A stretch of DNA of 64,000 nucleotides from Sinonovacula constricta (taxonomy: Eukaryota > Mollusca > Bivalvia > Cardiida > Solecurtidae): NCBI GenBank assembly GCA_007844125.1, contig CM017572.1, positions 35,761,203-35,825,202 of the forward strand. The letters run 5' to 3'. Positions 1 to 12,977 of this stretch are shown here, one piece after another (position 1 is the stretch's first letter; the number at the start of each line of letters is the position of its first letter). The notes beneath the pieces were generated by a model. That model did not search any database. It was not told where the DNA came from and saw only the letters and a program-made list of their open reading frames with translations. The translations under genes were made by a program, and so were the position numbers.

Positions 1-490
1 ACAACACAGCCAGTAAACAACGCAGCCATTAAATAACACAGCCATTAAACAACACAGCCAATAAACAACACAGCCATTAAACAACACAGTCATTAAACAA
101 CACAGCCATTAAACAACACAGCCATTAAACAACACAGCCAATAAACAACACAGTCATTAAACAACACAGCCATTAAACAACACAGCCAATAAACAACACA
201 GTCATTAAACAACACAGCCAATAAACAACGCAGCCATTAAATAACACAGCCATTAAACAACACAGCCAATAAACAACACAGCCATTAAACAACACAGTCA
301 TTAAACAACACAGCCATTAAACAACACAGCCATTAAACAACACAGCCAATAAACAACACAGTCATTAAACAACACAGCCAATAAACAACACAGCCATTAA
401 ACAACACAGCCAGTAAAACAACGCAGCCATTAAACAACACAGTCATTAAACAACACAGCCATTAAACAACACAGCCATTAAACAACACAG
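1..490. repeat. 16-bp satellite (ACAACACAGCCATTAA)n
   Basis: About 30 units of 16 bp with two main variants (CATTAA/CAATAA and GCC/GTC) fill the left edge and continue beyond the window. Confidence 0.97.
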
Positions 491-661
491 CCTTTCCAAA
501 ACTAATTATGACATCAGCTACGACATTTTAATTGAAGTCTGTCACGCTCAATCAGTGCATTGACTAAGCTGTAGATGGATGTATCAATATAGATTCAGAT
601 GATGTATTTAGGTTAAAAAATGGAATCACAGGAAAGGAAAAACAATTGAAAAATCACCAAT

Positions 662-866
662 AAGAATATATGACGAAATCCTATAAGCATTGCAACATAT
701 ACCAAAATTTGAAAAGGCACAGGGCATGTAAGTCAATGTAAATGTATTCACATGCAAGTCAAATGTAAAAGTATTATTCAAATCTGTGATGAATCATTTA
801 CAAAAAAAGCAAACCCAACAGTTACCGACATGGAACGGTCATTCTGCAAAAAGGGACTGGTTCAAG
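662..866 (+). repeat. Family A repeat
   Basis: It starts AGAATATATGACGAAATCCT and continues CATTGCAACATATACCAAA to a damaged core (CAGTTACCGACATGGAACGG). The frame at 822-1091 crosses it and is not a gene. Confidence 0.8.
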
Positions 867-869
867 TCT

Positions 870-2081
870 CAACTCAGGCCCATGGCACATAAATCTTCTG
901 TCAGACTGTTCACTGTCTGTCTCGGAAGAAGTATCCAAATGTCGCGTCTGTGACAGATATGAAACAGTAGAACTCGCCGACTGTTTACCAATTCCTTTTG
1001 TTAAATTGGCTAAATTTGGTGGCATGACATGTTTGCCCTGAATACATTTCAAATAATGTTTCTTTATAAGTGTGATTAAGACGGGAGACACGTTCGTTTG
1101 TCCTCAATGCCAATCTAAAAAGAAGAAAACATTAAACTGTTTACCGTAATAAAATATATACAGTTATTAGGATTTTATATCGACAATATGAAAATATCTC
1201 AATTTTGTAACTGGTAAATTCATTTGTATTTTTATTTAAATTTAGAATTTTAGTTTGCTTGTTCTATGTACAGATACATAACTCTCTAATATGTAACGTC
1301 ATACCTCGTAAATCTAAGGTACTTTCGCGGTGTATATCCAGTATGGTTGCTTATCTGTTGTATAAGTATTATTTTTATATTTATGAGCTTACATTATTTG
1401 GAAACACATTTAGATCTCGATGAAAAGCGGTTTATCTTTATAAATTAATGAACAAAGTCATGATATCCCTGTTGACTTGTTTTCTCTACACGTTAATGCA
1501 GAGAATCTAGGCTAGTTGAATACATTTTACCCAATACATAATCTGAAATATTACATTTTGTAGTGTTTAGTCTGTTTTTGTTTCTAATTTGTAGTTGTAG
1601 AACCATAAGAACATTTTCGGAACTTAACAAAACATTTTGTTTTATCCTTAAACACATGTTTTTTTAAACTGAGAGCATGAGAATGAGATGTTGTTGTTTT
1701 ATTTCCACAATTAGTGGTCATCTGAAATTAGAACTATTCCAGAAATATAACGGAATTCGAAATAAAAACTTACCTTTTTGGATATCTTTTTATCAGAAAC
1801 GGACTCAAATAATACTTTTCCAAAGATAACTTTAGTCATGTATCTTGTAAACATTAACAAATTAGACTTCAAACGTTTTTTTTTAAAAAATAATTACTTT
1901 AGCAGTTATATGCAAATGAATGTTATATGTAAATGAATAACAAATTGTTTCGGTCATAATTTAAGAATTTGGCAAATTGTTTCTTGTTGAATATTGAACT
2001 GATATTAAGTCACCTTTCCTAAGGTTTTGTTGACAAATCAATAACGAAACTCAATTTTCAATTGTAATTTACATATGTCTC
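870..2081. other. No gene seen
   Basis: AT-rich sequence without recognisable exons or repeat families. Confidence 0.6.
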
Positions 2082-2236
<155 letters not shown>

Positions 2237-2824
2237 ACGTATGAAACAACAAACACAAGAATTTGCATAAATGTTTCATTAATTGTGCATATCACGTGGT
2301 TTAAACTTCGCATATAATTTAAATAGAAAGGCACAATGACAATACCAAGATTCCGTAACCATGTCCAAATTAAACATTCCGTTGATTCCAACCATTTCAG
2401 CGCTCATGTTAACCTATGTCTGTTCAAAACTCACTGACTTCCTTACATCTCATTAACCCAACATGTTTATGTCAATGTTGCGTGCACGGCAGACTTACAT
2501 ACGATCAGCAAGTCTCGAGACCATGGCACGATAAATCACGCTCGACACTGCAGTAATAATGTCGCTGATGGTGTTGTTATTTGTTGTATTGTTAATCACT
2601 TCATTCAAAATCGCCCGTGTCATTGCATACTGTAGTCAGGCTGGGAAGTATTTTTCTCTATTTGCTGACGCGCTTTGTTCAAAGAATCAAATAATAACCT
2701 TATTTGAATTTAAGACGTCGTCAAGATTCCGCCACTTTAGAAGAACACCTTTTCAACCTCATGAGTATTTAATTATATCTTGTAACAAGAATGACGGTGT
2801 AATTTTCTCGAAAAAATGATGATG

Positions 2825-2827
<3 letters not shown>
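2237..2827. other. No supported gene; one short hydrophobic frame
   Basis: An 86-codon plus-strand frame (2559-2819) begins MSLMVLLFVVLLITSF, like a signal peptide or membrane anchor, but the rest matches no family I know and runs into a microsatellite. It is not called as a gene. Confidence 0.5.
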
Positions 2828-2889
<62 letters not shown>

Positions 2890-2903
2890 CACACGCGCGC
2901 GCG

Positions 2904-2961
<58 letters not shown>

Positions 2962-2962
2962 C
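2828..2962. repeat. (CA)n-(CG)n-(TA)n compound microsatellite
   Basis: About 35 CA units, then GC-alternating CGCGCGCGCG, then about 26 TA units. The alternating purine-pyrimidine tract is of Z-DNA-prone type. Confidence 0.98.
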
Positions 2963-3159
2963 ATACATATTCGGCACCGTATGGCCTATAAAGTGTCGGT
3001 GTGCCGTTAAACCCAAACCTAAACCCAAATACATACATATGAAAGGAGTAACATCATATGGCCAGTTCCGGTGTCCAACGTCTTATTAAACCTTGGACTC
3101 CCACATAAATAATACCTCGATTATATTAAATATTATCTAAATATTATTATGGCCATTAT

Positions 3160-3525
3160 CTTTCAATGACGTCACAAGCTTCGTCATAATCTTTCAAAGA
3201 AAACGTCAGCGCTTGGAAATTTTAATCAAATAGATCGGTTTTCTTTTAATCTTGCATTTAAGAAACCTCTCAAGAAGTGCGAGGTTAGAGCTCTCTAATA
3301 CCGGTTTGAGTACACCAGTCTGTCCTATTTGCTGACTGTCCGTTCCAAGGCAGTAACTGTCGGGTTTGCTCATTTTGTTAAATGACTCATCACAGATTTT
3401 ATCTTTAAAATTTGGCTTGGCTGTGAATACCTTTGTCTTGGCTGTGAATACCTTTGTCTTGTGCCTTTTCAAATTTCGGAATATGTTTCAATTCTCATAG
3501 GACTTTGTCATATATTCATATTATA
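3160..3525 (-). repeat. Family A repeat
   Basis: It contains the core on the minus strand (GTTACTGCCTTGGAACGG...GAGCTCTAACCTCGCACTTC), a duplicated 22-bp CTTTGTCTTGGCTGTGAATA piece, the distal segment with CAATGACGTCA, and the end TGACAAAGTCCTATGAG. The core hairpin is partly decayed. Confidence 0.82.
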
Positions 3526-4373
3526 GATCCAATGTTTTAAACCCCAGATAAAGGTTTTACCATACATCTTACCGCCACTACAACGTACATCTTCTATACT
3601 AATCCTTACCTTATTATTTGTCGATGCTGTAATGTCAATCGATAGACAAGTGAAGAATATGTCATAAAGTCGTCTGTTTCTCTGTTCTTTATTTATTACT
3701 CGCTAATTAGTTTGGAGAGTGTCATTTGGGCACGGAGCACGGCTCTGCCAAATATGTATACAAATGCTATGCAAATAACGTTGGCGAATGCAAGAATTAT
3801 TGCAAACTACAGCGCATGAAGACCACAAATGTTATATCCGACAAACTTCCGCCTCTAATAAATGACATAGAATTTACTTGACAAATGATGAAATTACAAA
3901 TGACTTGATTTTGGAAATCAAGAGTTTTTAATTGTTTTTTTTAAATACGCCAATGCGACACAAGTATAGTCAGTACAGTGACGTGTACTATTTTGGAGTA
4001 CACAATTAATATCTCTAAAGTTCCGAAGATGGTTTGAGTTTTTAAATATATGTTTTGGCAACAATGATTGTTTTGTTGTTGTTGTTGTTTAGTTTAGCTT
4101 TAGACAAGCATTGCAGAAAGACCATTATGATCGTTTCTGTAACTTTTTTCAATCTAATAACGATGATATAATTAAAAGTATTGCCTTTTTGTACACGAAA
4201 TATTGAAACTTAAAGACAATGACTGATTTTTTGATTGTTACACACATGTATTGTTGATAGATGGACACAACTTATTGTTATATATGTTACGCTAGAATTG
4301 TATTTTGGGCCGGTGGTCTGTATTTATTTCCGACCGGGACTCCAATCCACGCGGTGAGATGCTATTATGTCAG
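3526..4373. other. No gene seen
   Basis: AT-rich intergenic sequence; a short GTT run near 4070. Nothing recognisable. Confidence 0.6.
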
Positions 4374-4382
4374 GGTAGTTGC

Positions 4383-4752
4383 CAATCGGAACGCCTCAGA
4401 TAATTCACGAATGATCTCTCTGATGTATGACGGGAATACCCCGCGAAAATATACATGTCAGTTCCTATGACGACATCAAAACAACAAAGATAAACATCTT
4501 GTTATCTCTACTGAAAAGGCAGTAACACTTATATATCTTATACATGAACGATGTGAACAGTTAAATTAATAAATGAAAGTTTAATGGATAAAATAATCCT
4601 ATACACTACACCTTCCGCTTTTGTGAAGAATTTTTTAGGGTGTATTCTTCTTCCGGCAAACAAAACGATAGTGATTCTTTTAGTATCATTGCGCCAGATA
4701 TATCCGAGAGATGATTGTCACAAGGACGGAATTACCCGAGGAGTTCCGATTG
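4383..4752. mobile_element. MULE-like MITE with long TIRs (copy 1)
   Basis: Ends CAATCGGAACGCCTC and GAGGAGTTCCGATTG begin inverted repeats of about 50 bp with a few differences (shared ATCATCTCTCGGAT further in). The element is flanked by a perfect 9-bp duplication, GGTAGTTGC (4374-4382 and 4753-4761). Long TIRs plus a 9-bp TSD fit the Mutator superfamily. No transposase is encoded; a short frame at 4261-4470 runs through its left end and is not a gene. Confidence 0.8.
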
Positions 4753-4761
4753 GGTAGTTGC

Positions 4762-6019
4762 AAAGCAACGACTCTACAACTGAACCACGGATTAGTCATG
4801 TAAAGCACTCATAGAGGCTTGGCGCTGTGCCGTACTGCCACTGATTATACGTGTGCTTTTTATGATTGCTTGCTAATAACCGAATCTTAAACAGCTATTC
4901 ATTACCACATTGCAAGCGTATCTCTGGACAGAAGCCCCAGTTAGCTGCATTTGTTTGGCGGAGGTATAAACAGAGAAAAAACTGCCAAATACTATAGTAC
5001 ATTGTTTGTTGCCCAATACATGACAACTATATAGAATTTTAATAGAGACGCACGAAGGAAGTTAACTTCTCATATTGTTGTAGAAGCAAACAATCGCCGA
5101 ACTAGTGTTTTGGAATTCCATGTTTTTATTAAGTTTATGCCGTCTTGGTGGTCAGTTTTAGGGTAGAGAAGTTTCAAATGCATTTCGAAAGTCTGGACAA
5201 CCTATCGATTTATTTCGGTTTTTAAATGTGTTTTGCATCGTTTTACCAAGAAATGGACAAATAATGTATGTATAAAGCAGTCAGAAGATGAAATGTCTTC
5301 ATACGTTTACATTGTAAAACTTTGCGAAAATAATTGGGGTTCTGACTCATCTGTCTCACTGCAACGTCTAAGATGTTGTGGTGAATATAGTTGTCTCCCT
5401 TGAATATAAAATCGATCATTAATAAACTTTAGTTATTATTGTAGGTACAATTAAGGCGTTTGTAATGCATGGGTAAACCGATATGTTGGCAAGAAAGAAT
5501 GGAACCTGTGTAGAATTTGTGCACAATGGCATAATAATAATAATAATAACATATTTTTCATTATTGCACTTTTTTAAAGATAAAACTGGCCTGTACTTTA
5601 ATAATGTTGTTTCAAACAAATCAGGACATTATACGCAACAGCATTTCATATTGAGGGATATTTAAATTAATTGATTAATTCGCCAAGTTTTAACAGATTC
5701 TGACATTACGGCAACTGCAGACCGGTTCTATTTTTCGTGTACGAGTCTGTAAAAAGAGCTAACTTAAACTTGCACACTACAGAAAACAGGAAGAACAATT
5801 TAACCAGACACCGATATAAGCGTCCTCATTGACCAGGACAGATCTTAGCAATGTAATTTGTTTTCTGTCACTAACTATTCTAGATAGTTAATGAATTTGT
5901 CTACCGGGTTTAGGGGAACATAATTAGCTGGCTTAAGTGTTACAACATGTAATGGCCTGGATCATTTACAGAAATACCGACACAGCTAATGAAACAAACA
6001 ACGTCACTCCTTCCCAACA
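4762..6019. other. No gene seen
   Basis: AT-rich intergenic sequence; a small ATA run near 5530. Nothing recognisable. Confidence 0.6.
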
Positions 6020-6560
6020 TCCCATGTACTGTACAATAAAGAGCTAGGATGTAAGATATCCAAGGCGGCGTAGACAGCATCCGCTTTAAAGAAGAAGATG
6101 CCTATCTTGGGAACTAAAAACTCTCTTACACTGTCGATTATTTACATAAACATTTGACAGTAACAAGCCGTAACTCCGATGGGAAGTAGAGTATTTGCTA
6201 CTTTGTTTTCCTTGTTCTCTGCTACATCTGTATTTACAAGCTACATTCTTACATCGGTATACTCGTTTTCTTTGTTAATCAATACTTCGACAAACAGTTG
6301 TCAATTCCTATAAATGCCAGCTTTTTTAAATAAATACAATCTATACATTATTGTTGCAAGCTACAATAATAAAAAACTCGGAATACTTAGTTCTTTTTGT
6401 TGAAAAAGATATCACAGAACAGGTGCGGTTTCCTGTATTTGCAAGCTACACTATCGTCGCCATAAAAAATGCATTCCATAAGAGTCACCGCTCCGCAGAG
6501 CTGCACTGCTCTCGAGATTGGCGCCGATAAAATTGTCAATGAAAGGAATACCAACATCAT
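6020..6560 (+). repeat. Dispersed repeat D, copy 1
   Basis: It is homologous throughout to 43390-43875 (shared ATCCAAGGCG, ACTGTCGATT, TGCAAGCTACA repeated three times, ATGCATTCCATAAGAG, CACCGCTC). The family is not identified. The frame at 6387-6599 lies inside it. Confidence 0.75.
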
Positions 6561-6734
6561 TTGCCTTCTACAGCCACAAGTCAAGAGCACTGAGATCACG
6601 TGATCAATATGAGATTCGGATTCCGAGTGTCTAACCCTCAGTCTACTTGCTGAAACAGTGATCTCTTGTACATGTTGTGTTTTAGATGGTTCATTAAATG
6701 TACAAATGAGATTTTAAATAGTATTCTTTACTCA

Positions 6735-7018
6735 ACTTTTTCTTTCTATGCCGGTGCTTACTGTAAGTTGTCTCTTTTTGGAGTGGCATTTTGTTTCCAA
6801 TGAATTTCTTTTAGAAATGTCTTTAGGAAGTGCGAGTTAGAGAAAATAAAGTTATGCACCCCAATCGGGCTTTTTGTTGGCTTTCCGTTCTAAGGTAAAC
6901 TTATTTTCGCTGTTTGCTTTTTTCTGCGCTCACATTGCAATTTTTACATTTGACTTGAATATTTGTTTTGTGAAAGTTCGAATTTATATTTGTGGTAATG
7001 TTCGTTGGACTTTTAAAT
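6735..7018 (-). repeat. Family B repeat, decayed
   Basis: GCCGGTGCTTACTGTAAGTT, AGGAAGTGCGAGTTAGAG and a damaged hairpin core are recognisable. Confidence 0.6.
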
Positions 7019-7292
7019 AGTCGAAGAAGCGGAGTTCCAGCATCATTTGCCTTAAGAAACAAAACTCACCAAATATCACTAAGACCACATTAAAAGGTTC
7101 ATATTTAAAAAAAATATATAAGAAGGTAGAGCTAATAACGTATGAATATATACGCATTTAGAAAGCGATTATCAAAAAGTTCACTAAAGAGTAGTAATTT
7201 GTGACACTATTTGGAAAAGCAATAAAATACTGTTGCATTTTGCAGGAAAATTTGGTGGTAAGTATACACATTTTCTTTGAGTCATTTGGTTA

Positions 7293-7433
7293 AACCGGCC
7301 GCAATAGCTTAGGTGGTAGTGCGTCGGCCTATTTTTGTCCCTGGGCACCTCATAAAATGCCCCTGTGCTATAATGATAGACATGTCGCTGCACAGTATCG
7401 GCAAAAATACCCGGCAAATCCCATCCCATCCCA
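7293..7433 (+). mobile_element. SINE-2-like tRNA-related repeat
   Basis: The head GGCCGCAATAGCTTAGGTGG has an A-box-like motif. The tail GACATGTCGCTGCACAGTAT and GGCAAATCCCATCCCATCCC matches copies at about 13.9 and 48.6 kb. Confidence 0.65.
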
Positions 7434-7694
7434 TTTGGTTAATATTCATGATATAGCATCGATTACGGCTACAATTGTGTGGCTGCAACATATCAGATTT
7501 GTAGAAGTACTAGTATTGTTGTTTGCAACAGCAATACATATCTTTACAAGCGATTTAGATTCGATAATTACACCGGCTAGAATACAAACTTTTGATGGTA
7601 AGTATGCAATAAAATTTGAGTCGTTCGATTCATTGAAGCAAGGAACAGTAGATAATGCCCATTTACATAGAAAATCGTTAGTCTTATATTTCTT

Positions 7695-7965
7695 TACACT
7701 GTTTGTTTGATAGAAAACCCTTAAGGAAGTGCGAGGTTTGAGCGCTCCACAAACTTAGTTTAAATAACCCAGTCGGTCACTTTGCCGACTGACCGTTCAA
7801 AGGCGGAAACAGCTATTTTTTCTTTTTGTGTGTTAAGTCTCGTCTATGTGTTTTTGCTACATTTACATTTATCCTGTTTGCGTTTGTCTAAAGGTAGTTT
7901 AGATATCTGTGATAATTCTAATAGGACATTTTCTTATTTACCTATTTATAGTTGTGCCATTATTT
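7695..7965 (-). repeat. Family B repeat
   Basis: It has AAGGAAGTGCGAGGTTTGAG, GCTCCACAAACTTAG and the CAGTCGGTCACTTTGCCGACTG hairpin, then the GTCTAAAGGTAG tail. Confidence 0.8.
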
Positions 7966-8349
7966 TCGAACATTTACTGAGATATATCAGGAAGCATTCT
8001 TTGTCATTTATGACAATAGTGACATAATTGGCGTCTAAAGAAAGAACTTTAAATACAGTACACTTATTACCGTCTAAAGATTCTGCTTTGTTTATTACTC
8101 CAGCGAGATAGAAACAGATGTCGCCGACATTTTAATTGCACCGTACCTAAAACAATTGTAGACATAAATAGGTTAACTGTTAAAAGAAAACTCAGTTTTA
8201 CACACCGACGACATATCATGTGTGATATGCTTTCTCGTAGATTTTTCTGGTATATTTTCATTAGTTTTACTTAATGGGTTCATTATTCTATGAAAATATC
8301 TTTATTGTGCCCATTTTATTAGTGCAAATGTAACACGATTCAATAAAGT

Positions 8350-8545
8350 AAGGTGGGCACCTCTGGCATAGTGATAGAGTCACCTCTGACTGCTTAGCCT
8401 CCCACCGCATGGTTTTGAGTCCGGTTCATGGCGATAAACTTAATGTAAAAAGTTCTTGCAGCTAACCTGCGGCACGCTGGTGGTTCTACCCAGACGTTTG
8501 TCTGCGGAAATCTCCCACCAAACAACTGGATCATAACTAGTCTCT
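8350..8545 (+). mobile_element. SINE-3 copy
   Basis: It shares CCGCATGGTTTTGAGTCCGG, CAGCTAACCTGCGGCACGCT and TCTACCCAGACGTTTGTCTG with the SINE-3 body. Confidence 0.65.
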
Positions 8546-8727
8546 GCCATGTATCTCAAAAACAAATGTTTGCAATTTTAAATTCCGCAGCTGGTTTAGT
8601 TGCAATCACAGATTCATTAATTGCAGCAACATATCTTTGATGATCTTTCAACACCCTATGAGTGCATATTAAGTGGGTAGAGTCGCCGATTGGTAAGACC
8701 TCTGACACCATATCCTATTACTCCGTA

Positions 8728-9010
8728 GGTACGGCTTGCACAACAACGATAGAAAAAAACACAATTAACTTAAATATGGCCTGCACAACAACGATAGAAG
8801 AAAATACACTTGATTTAAATACGGCCTGCACATTAACGATAGAAGAAAATACACTTAATTTTAATACGGCCTGCACAACAACGATAGAAGAAAATACACT
8901 TAACTTAAGTACGGCCCGCACAAGAACGATAGAAAAACAACGATGGAAGAAATTACACTTAATTTAAATACATCCTGCATAACAACAATGGAAGCAAACA
9001 CACTTAACTA
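8728..9010. repeat. 45-bp tandem repeat
   Basis: About six units with GCCTGCACAACAACGATAGA and AGAAAATACACTTAA, decaying to the right. The length is a multiple of 3, so frames stay open on both strands (15-residue peptide repeats); these are not taken as genes. Confidence 0.92.
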
Positions 9011-9694
9011 AAGCAAATATGTGCGTTAGGAAACACTTAAGTTGGCATGTAAATAAGCTTAAAGTATAAGTGACTCTGTTCACTAAGTAAAATGAATGAG
9101 GCGTGAGGACATTGGAAAGATGGAATAATACTTTAGATGCTTAAAGAATACGTTACGCGAATTAAAAATTGCATAAAATTAGCCGGCAGAACAAATATTT
9201 AATGAATTGATGAAGAAAGAGCCGGATTTATCTAGTTGTACAATTATTTCTATTTCGTAAAATCACTTATATTGTTTGATATTAATCTGGTAAGAAATAA
9301 TGTTGTTGTTGTTGACAAAATTACTAAAATTACAAAAATATAACCGACACATAATACATACTTATTATAAGTTAACATTAGATTCTGACTTTGTACTATT
9401 ATACCAAGACATTTTTCATTTTAAGGTCTAATCATATTGTACACACCTGTAAAATAAATCAAACCAATTCTGTAATCTCCGTAAAATATTTTTATACAAT
9501 ATCAATGCATTGACAACTTATTTTTATATAATGTTTATTTTTTCATTTTACTCCTCGATTTGTAAAAATCTGACTTTTCTACCTAATAATGTATTGTCAA
9601 AACTATGCATTTGTATAATTGAATTTCAGAAATTATTATAAAAAATGTTGTTAACAAATCTGAAAACGCTGAAATAGTAAATACAATAGTTTAA

Positions 9695-10172
9695 GGTGGT
9701 ATCCGATAGTTTGCCTATATCTTACATATATATATGTAACAATATCTGATTTCTGTTTGGGTTATTTGTGTATGATTTCTGTTGAAAGATATCATACTTT
9801 AGTCTAAGCTTTGTCAATTTTCAACAGTATCTTAATTTTGGGGCAGTAAAGCTCGTTAATCAATACTTAAAATGTTCATTCTTTTCAAATTTCTAAATAA
9901 GAACGATTGGAATTTCTGCAAAAATAATACATCGATGACTTAAATGAGCTATAACATAAGTGGTCCCGTAGTTGTCTTAGTTAAAAAATATCTTACTTTG
10001 CAACGCGGCACAGATAGGAAATACATGTTTGTAATGACGATTGTGGCGTTATGGTACACTTTTCAGACAGGTGTAGGACATCAACAAGCATATTGCGAGG
10101 TCTGTTTAGGTAAAAATAGATTATTAAGATGTTTAATGAAAATATTTTGGTTCAAATTATCGGATACCACCT
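9695..10172. mobile_element. TTAA-flanked MITE
   Basis: Inverted ends GGTGGTATCCGATAGTTTG and CAAATTATCGGATACCACCT bound 478 bp, with TTAA at 9691-9694 and 10173-10176. TTAA is the piggyBac/Kolobok target. The 142-codon frame from 9944 lies mostly inside the element and shows no recognisable domain. Confidence 0.65.
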
Positions 10173-10492
10173 TTAAGGGTCATTTTACTGTTTTGAAGTC
10201 CATTATGCTCAGTGTCTTGCCTTCTATCAAGAATCTGTTGAGGTCCATTAACGTCTCCATAAAATATATACAGATGGTATTTATCAATGGGGATTATTGC
10301 TATACACCGTTACACATCCTTAGTTGCTGTTGCTATAGGCTCACAAACTATCTTTTATCTGAAGATTCTTAAGTGCAAACTGCACCAATACACAATAGCC
10401 GAACACAGTGCGTTACATCATGTTCTGCTGATATAAAATAAATTTTTGTCACTATATATGTCAACAAGAGAGATGGATGGATTCATGGCATT

Positions 10493-10842
10493 TCTAGTAG
10501 AGGGGACGGTGGTAAAGGATGTCGATGTATAGAAATAGAAGGATACATTACAATTCTAGTAGAGGGGACGGTGGTAAAGGATGTCGATGTAGAGAAATAG
10601 AAGGATACATTACAATTCTAGTAGAGGGGACGGTGGTAAAGGATGTCGATGTAGAGAAATAGAAGGATACATTACAATTCTAGTAGAGGGGACGGTGGTA
10701 AAGGATGTCGATGTAGAGAAATATAAGGATACATTACAATTCTAGTAGAGGGGACGTTGGTAAAGGATGTCGATGTAGAGAAATAGAAGGATACATTACA
10801 ATTCTAGTAGAGGGGACGGTGGTAAAGGATGTCCTTTTAGAG
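10493..10842. repeat. 62-bp tandem repeat
   Basis: Units start at 10493, 10555, 10617, 10679, 10741 and 10803 (TCTAGTAGAGGGGACGGTGG), nearly identical; the sixth is partial. The high identity implies recent expansion. Confidence 0.96.
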
Positions 10843-11034
10843 AGGTGGATATATAGATATTGTGTTTTTTTTCTCATGAACGTGGGTTTTTCTTTAGGTT
10901 CTGACGCATGCAGCTCACATTAAAGATTTTCCTCATTGGTTTGTGAGAACTTTAAAAGACTAATATGACTACCGCTGGTTGATTAGTTAATATCAGCAAG
11001 TTTGGAACAAAACATAAACAAAAGAAACACTAAA

Positions 11035-11100
11035 AAAGAACAAAAACAAACACACAAAACAAACAAACAAAAACAAACAAACAAAACACACACATACACT
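11035..11100. repeat. AAAC-rich low-complexity tract
   Basis: Runs of AAACA/CAAA, possibly the A-rich tail of the SINE-3-like relic to its right when read on the minus strand. Confidence 0.7.
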
Positions 11101-11290
11101 AGAAGGACTTCCCACATTATGACCGTTGCCACGAACGGGACTCGAAGTAAACCTTGTCAGATACTGCTGCTGCTGTTGTTGCTGCTGCCGATACTTTCAT
11201 CAGATGGATTACGATCAGCCACTTTAATGGGGGTAGACCAAAAACAAATGTCTGGGTAGAACCCCTGAAGCACGTTAAAGAAAAATTAAA
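11100..11290 (-). mobile_element. SINE-3-like relic
   Basis: The minus strand shows a B-box-like ACTTCGAGTCCCGT and GGGTTCTACCCAGACATTTG, as in the SINE-3 body. It is decayed and interrupted by a GCTGCTGCT-type run. Short frames here are not genes. Confidence 0.4.
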
Positions 11291-11610
11291 TTTTCTTTTT
11301 AAAATATTTAAACAAGTAAATCTTGTGCATTTAATGTCTGCTATACTCATAAGAATAACAGCAAAAAACCTTTTTTGACCATTTCCATCACTACAAGACA
11401 GGTTCTGTACATTATCAAAAGCATATTAGAAAAGAGGTTTAACAAAGGATGCAAACAATTCCAGCTAAATCTTAATTTATGACAATGAATTTGTTTTTAT
11501 TGGTAAACATACCGGAGCTCAAATCATGTTTATTGCCAGTACCATAAACTTGTTTTCTTTCCTGCCTTATTACTACAAAATGTTAAACACATTTACAACA
11601 AGTCTGCACA

Positions 11611-11642
11611 ACCCCCCCCCCCCCCCCCCACCCACCCACCCA
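11611..11642. repeat. Poly-C tract
   Basis: A run of about 19 C, then CCCA repeats. Confidence 0.95.
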
Positions 11643-11959
11643 GGTTACAAAATGAGTTATGACTCCTTGTTTACTCAAAATTTATAAGAGGACTTGACAA
11701 CTGTCAATAACAATATACGTCAATTTACTGATTATACAGCGACCAGGTCAGCCAAAAATAGTAACTTGTTCTTGTCAAATCTTTTCTTATTGTCTGCTTG
11801 TTGCAGGGTTATTTCTTCAGATGATTAACGCACTTTGTAATTGTTTCGACATATAGTCTCGCGAATCAATTTAAGGCTTATAATAATCACTATAGAATAT
11901 TAATGTGTTAGCTGCATATACGTCAAAGATGTTCACTAAGTTATCCCTTATTTTATTAA

Positions 11960-12272
11960 TGGAAGCGAACGCTTTAAGAAAACGTCAGCTCTTGGCCATT
12001 TTTAGCCAAATAGATCGGGTTTCTTTTCATTGCTTGCATTTGAGACAACCCTCAGCAAGTGCGAGGTTAGAGCTCTGTAAATCCGGTTTAAGCACCCCAG
12101 TCGGTCAATTTTGCCGACTGACCGTTCCAAGGCGGTAGCAGTTGGGTTTGCACTCTTTTTTAATGACTCATCACAGATTTGTTCTTACATTTGGTTTGCA
12201 TGTGAATATCTTTGTCCTGTGCCTTTTCAAATTTTACCATACTCATAGGACTTTGCCATTTTTCCTTATTAT
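11960..12272 (-). repeat. Family A repeat
   Basis: The core GTCGGTCAATTTTGCCGAC hairpin, the GCCTTGGAACGG box and the GGCAAAGTCCTATGAG end are all present on the minus strand. Confidence 0.82.
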
Positions 12273-12650
12273 TACCAATAATAATAGAATTAATGAAGAA
12301 TGTACTAAAATGTAGAGCACGATAAGGGTAGACCTGCTTTCACAAGATAATTGACGTGCATTTTGAAGGATACGCGTGGGAGGGATGTGTATAAATATAA
12401 CCTTAGGTAGTTCGTGGCACACAATTAATATATCAAATATCTGGTTAAATCCAATCTGAGTTGTGCGCTGTCACATTTTAAAGCGATCTCATTACAGTTA
12501 GTCAATTTTGCATTTCAGTTACGTTCGGTAGCCTTTGTATCAATTCATCCTTTTATTGGACCCATGATAAATTGCCTGTAGTTGTGATGAGCTCAGGTCA
12601 TCATCATACAATATAACGCTAATGTAATTGGCAAGTTCTGTGAACAATTT

Positions 12651-12928
12651 AAGCGGCACCAGTACGAGAGCGCACAGGATCGATCCCGGACAGCGACATA
12701 CCAAAGTCGTTAAAAATGATAGTGGTATAGCCCATTTGGTAATGCAAATTTAAGGGTAGTTCCACGACTCGTTGGCCCAGTGTCAGTATAATGTAACTGG
12801 GTGGGGTATCATGTGTTCACGGCATGCTATATACAGTGAAAGCATCACACTTTATCAGCTCCAAGAGGACACCGTCTCCAGACAACTGAAATACTGTTTG
12901 TGGGACGATAAACCCAGTAAACAAAAAA
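12651..12928 (+). mobile_element. SINE-1 copy
   Basis: Head with B box GGATCGATCCCGG, then ACATACCAAAGTCGTTAAAA, and the end GTGGGACGATAAACCCAGTA. Confidence 0.82.
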
Positions 12929-12977
12929 CATATGAACAATTTAAGAGATAAGAAGAACTTGCCAAAACACATGAAAA

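Noticed and set aside
1..490. CRISPR-like array at the left edge
   Set aside because: The 16-bp units are contiguous with no spacers; it is a simple satellite in eukaryotic DNA.
2559..2819. 86-codon frame with a signal-peptide-like start
   Set aside because: No family resemblance, no splice or UTR context, and it ends at a CA microsatellite. Chance cannot be excluded.
9944..10372. 142-codon plus-strand frame
   Set aside because: It overlaps the TTAA-flanked MITE and its right inverted end; no domain or splice context.
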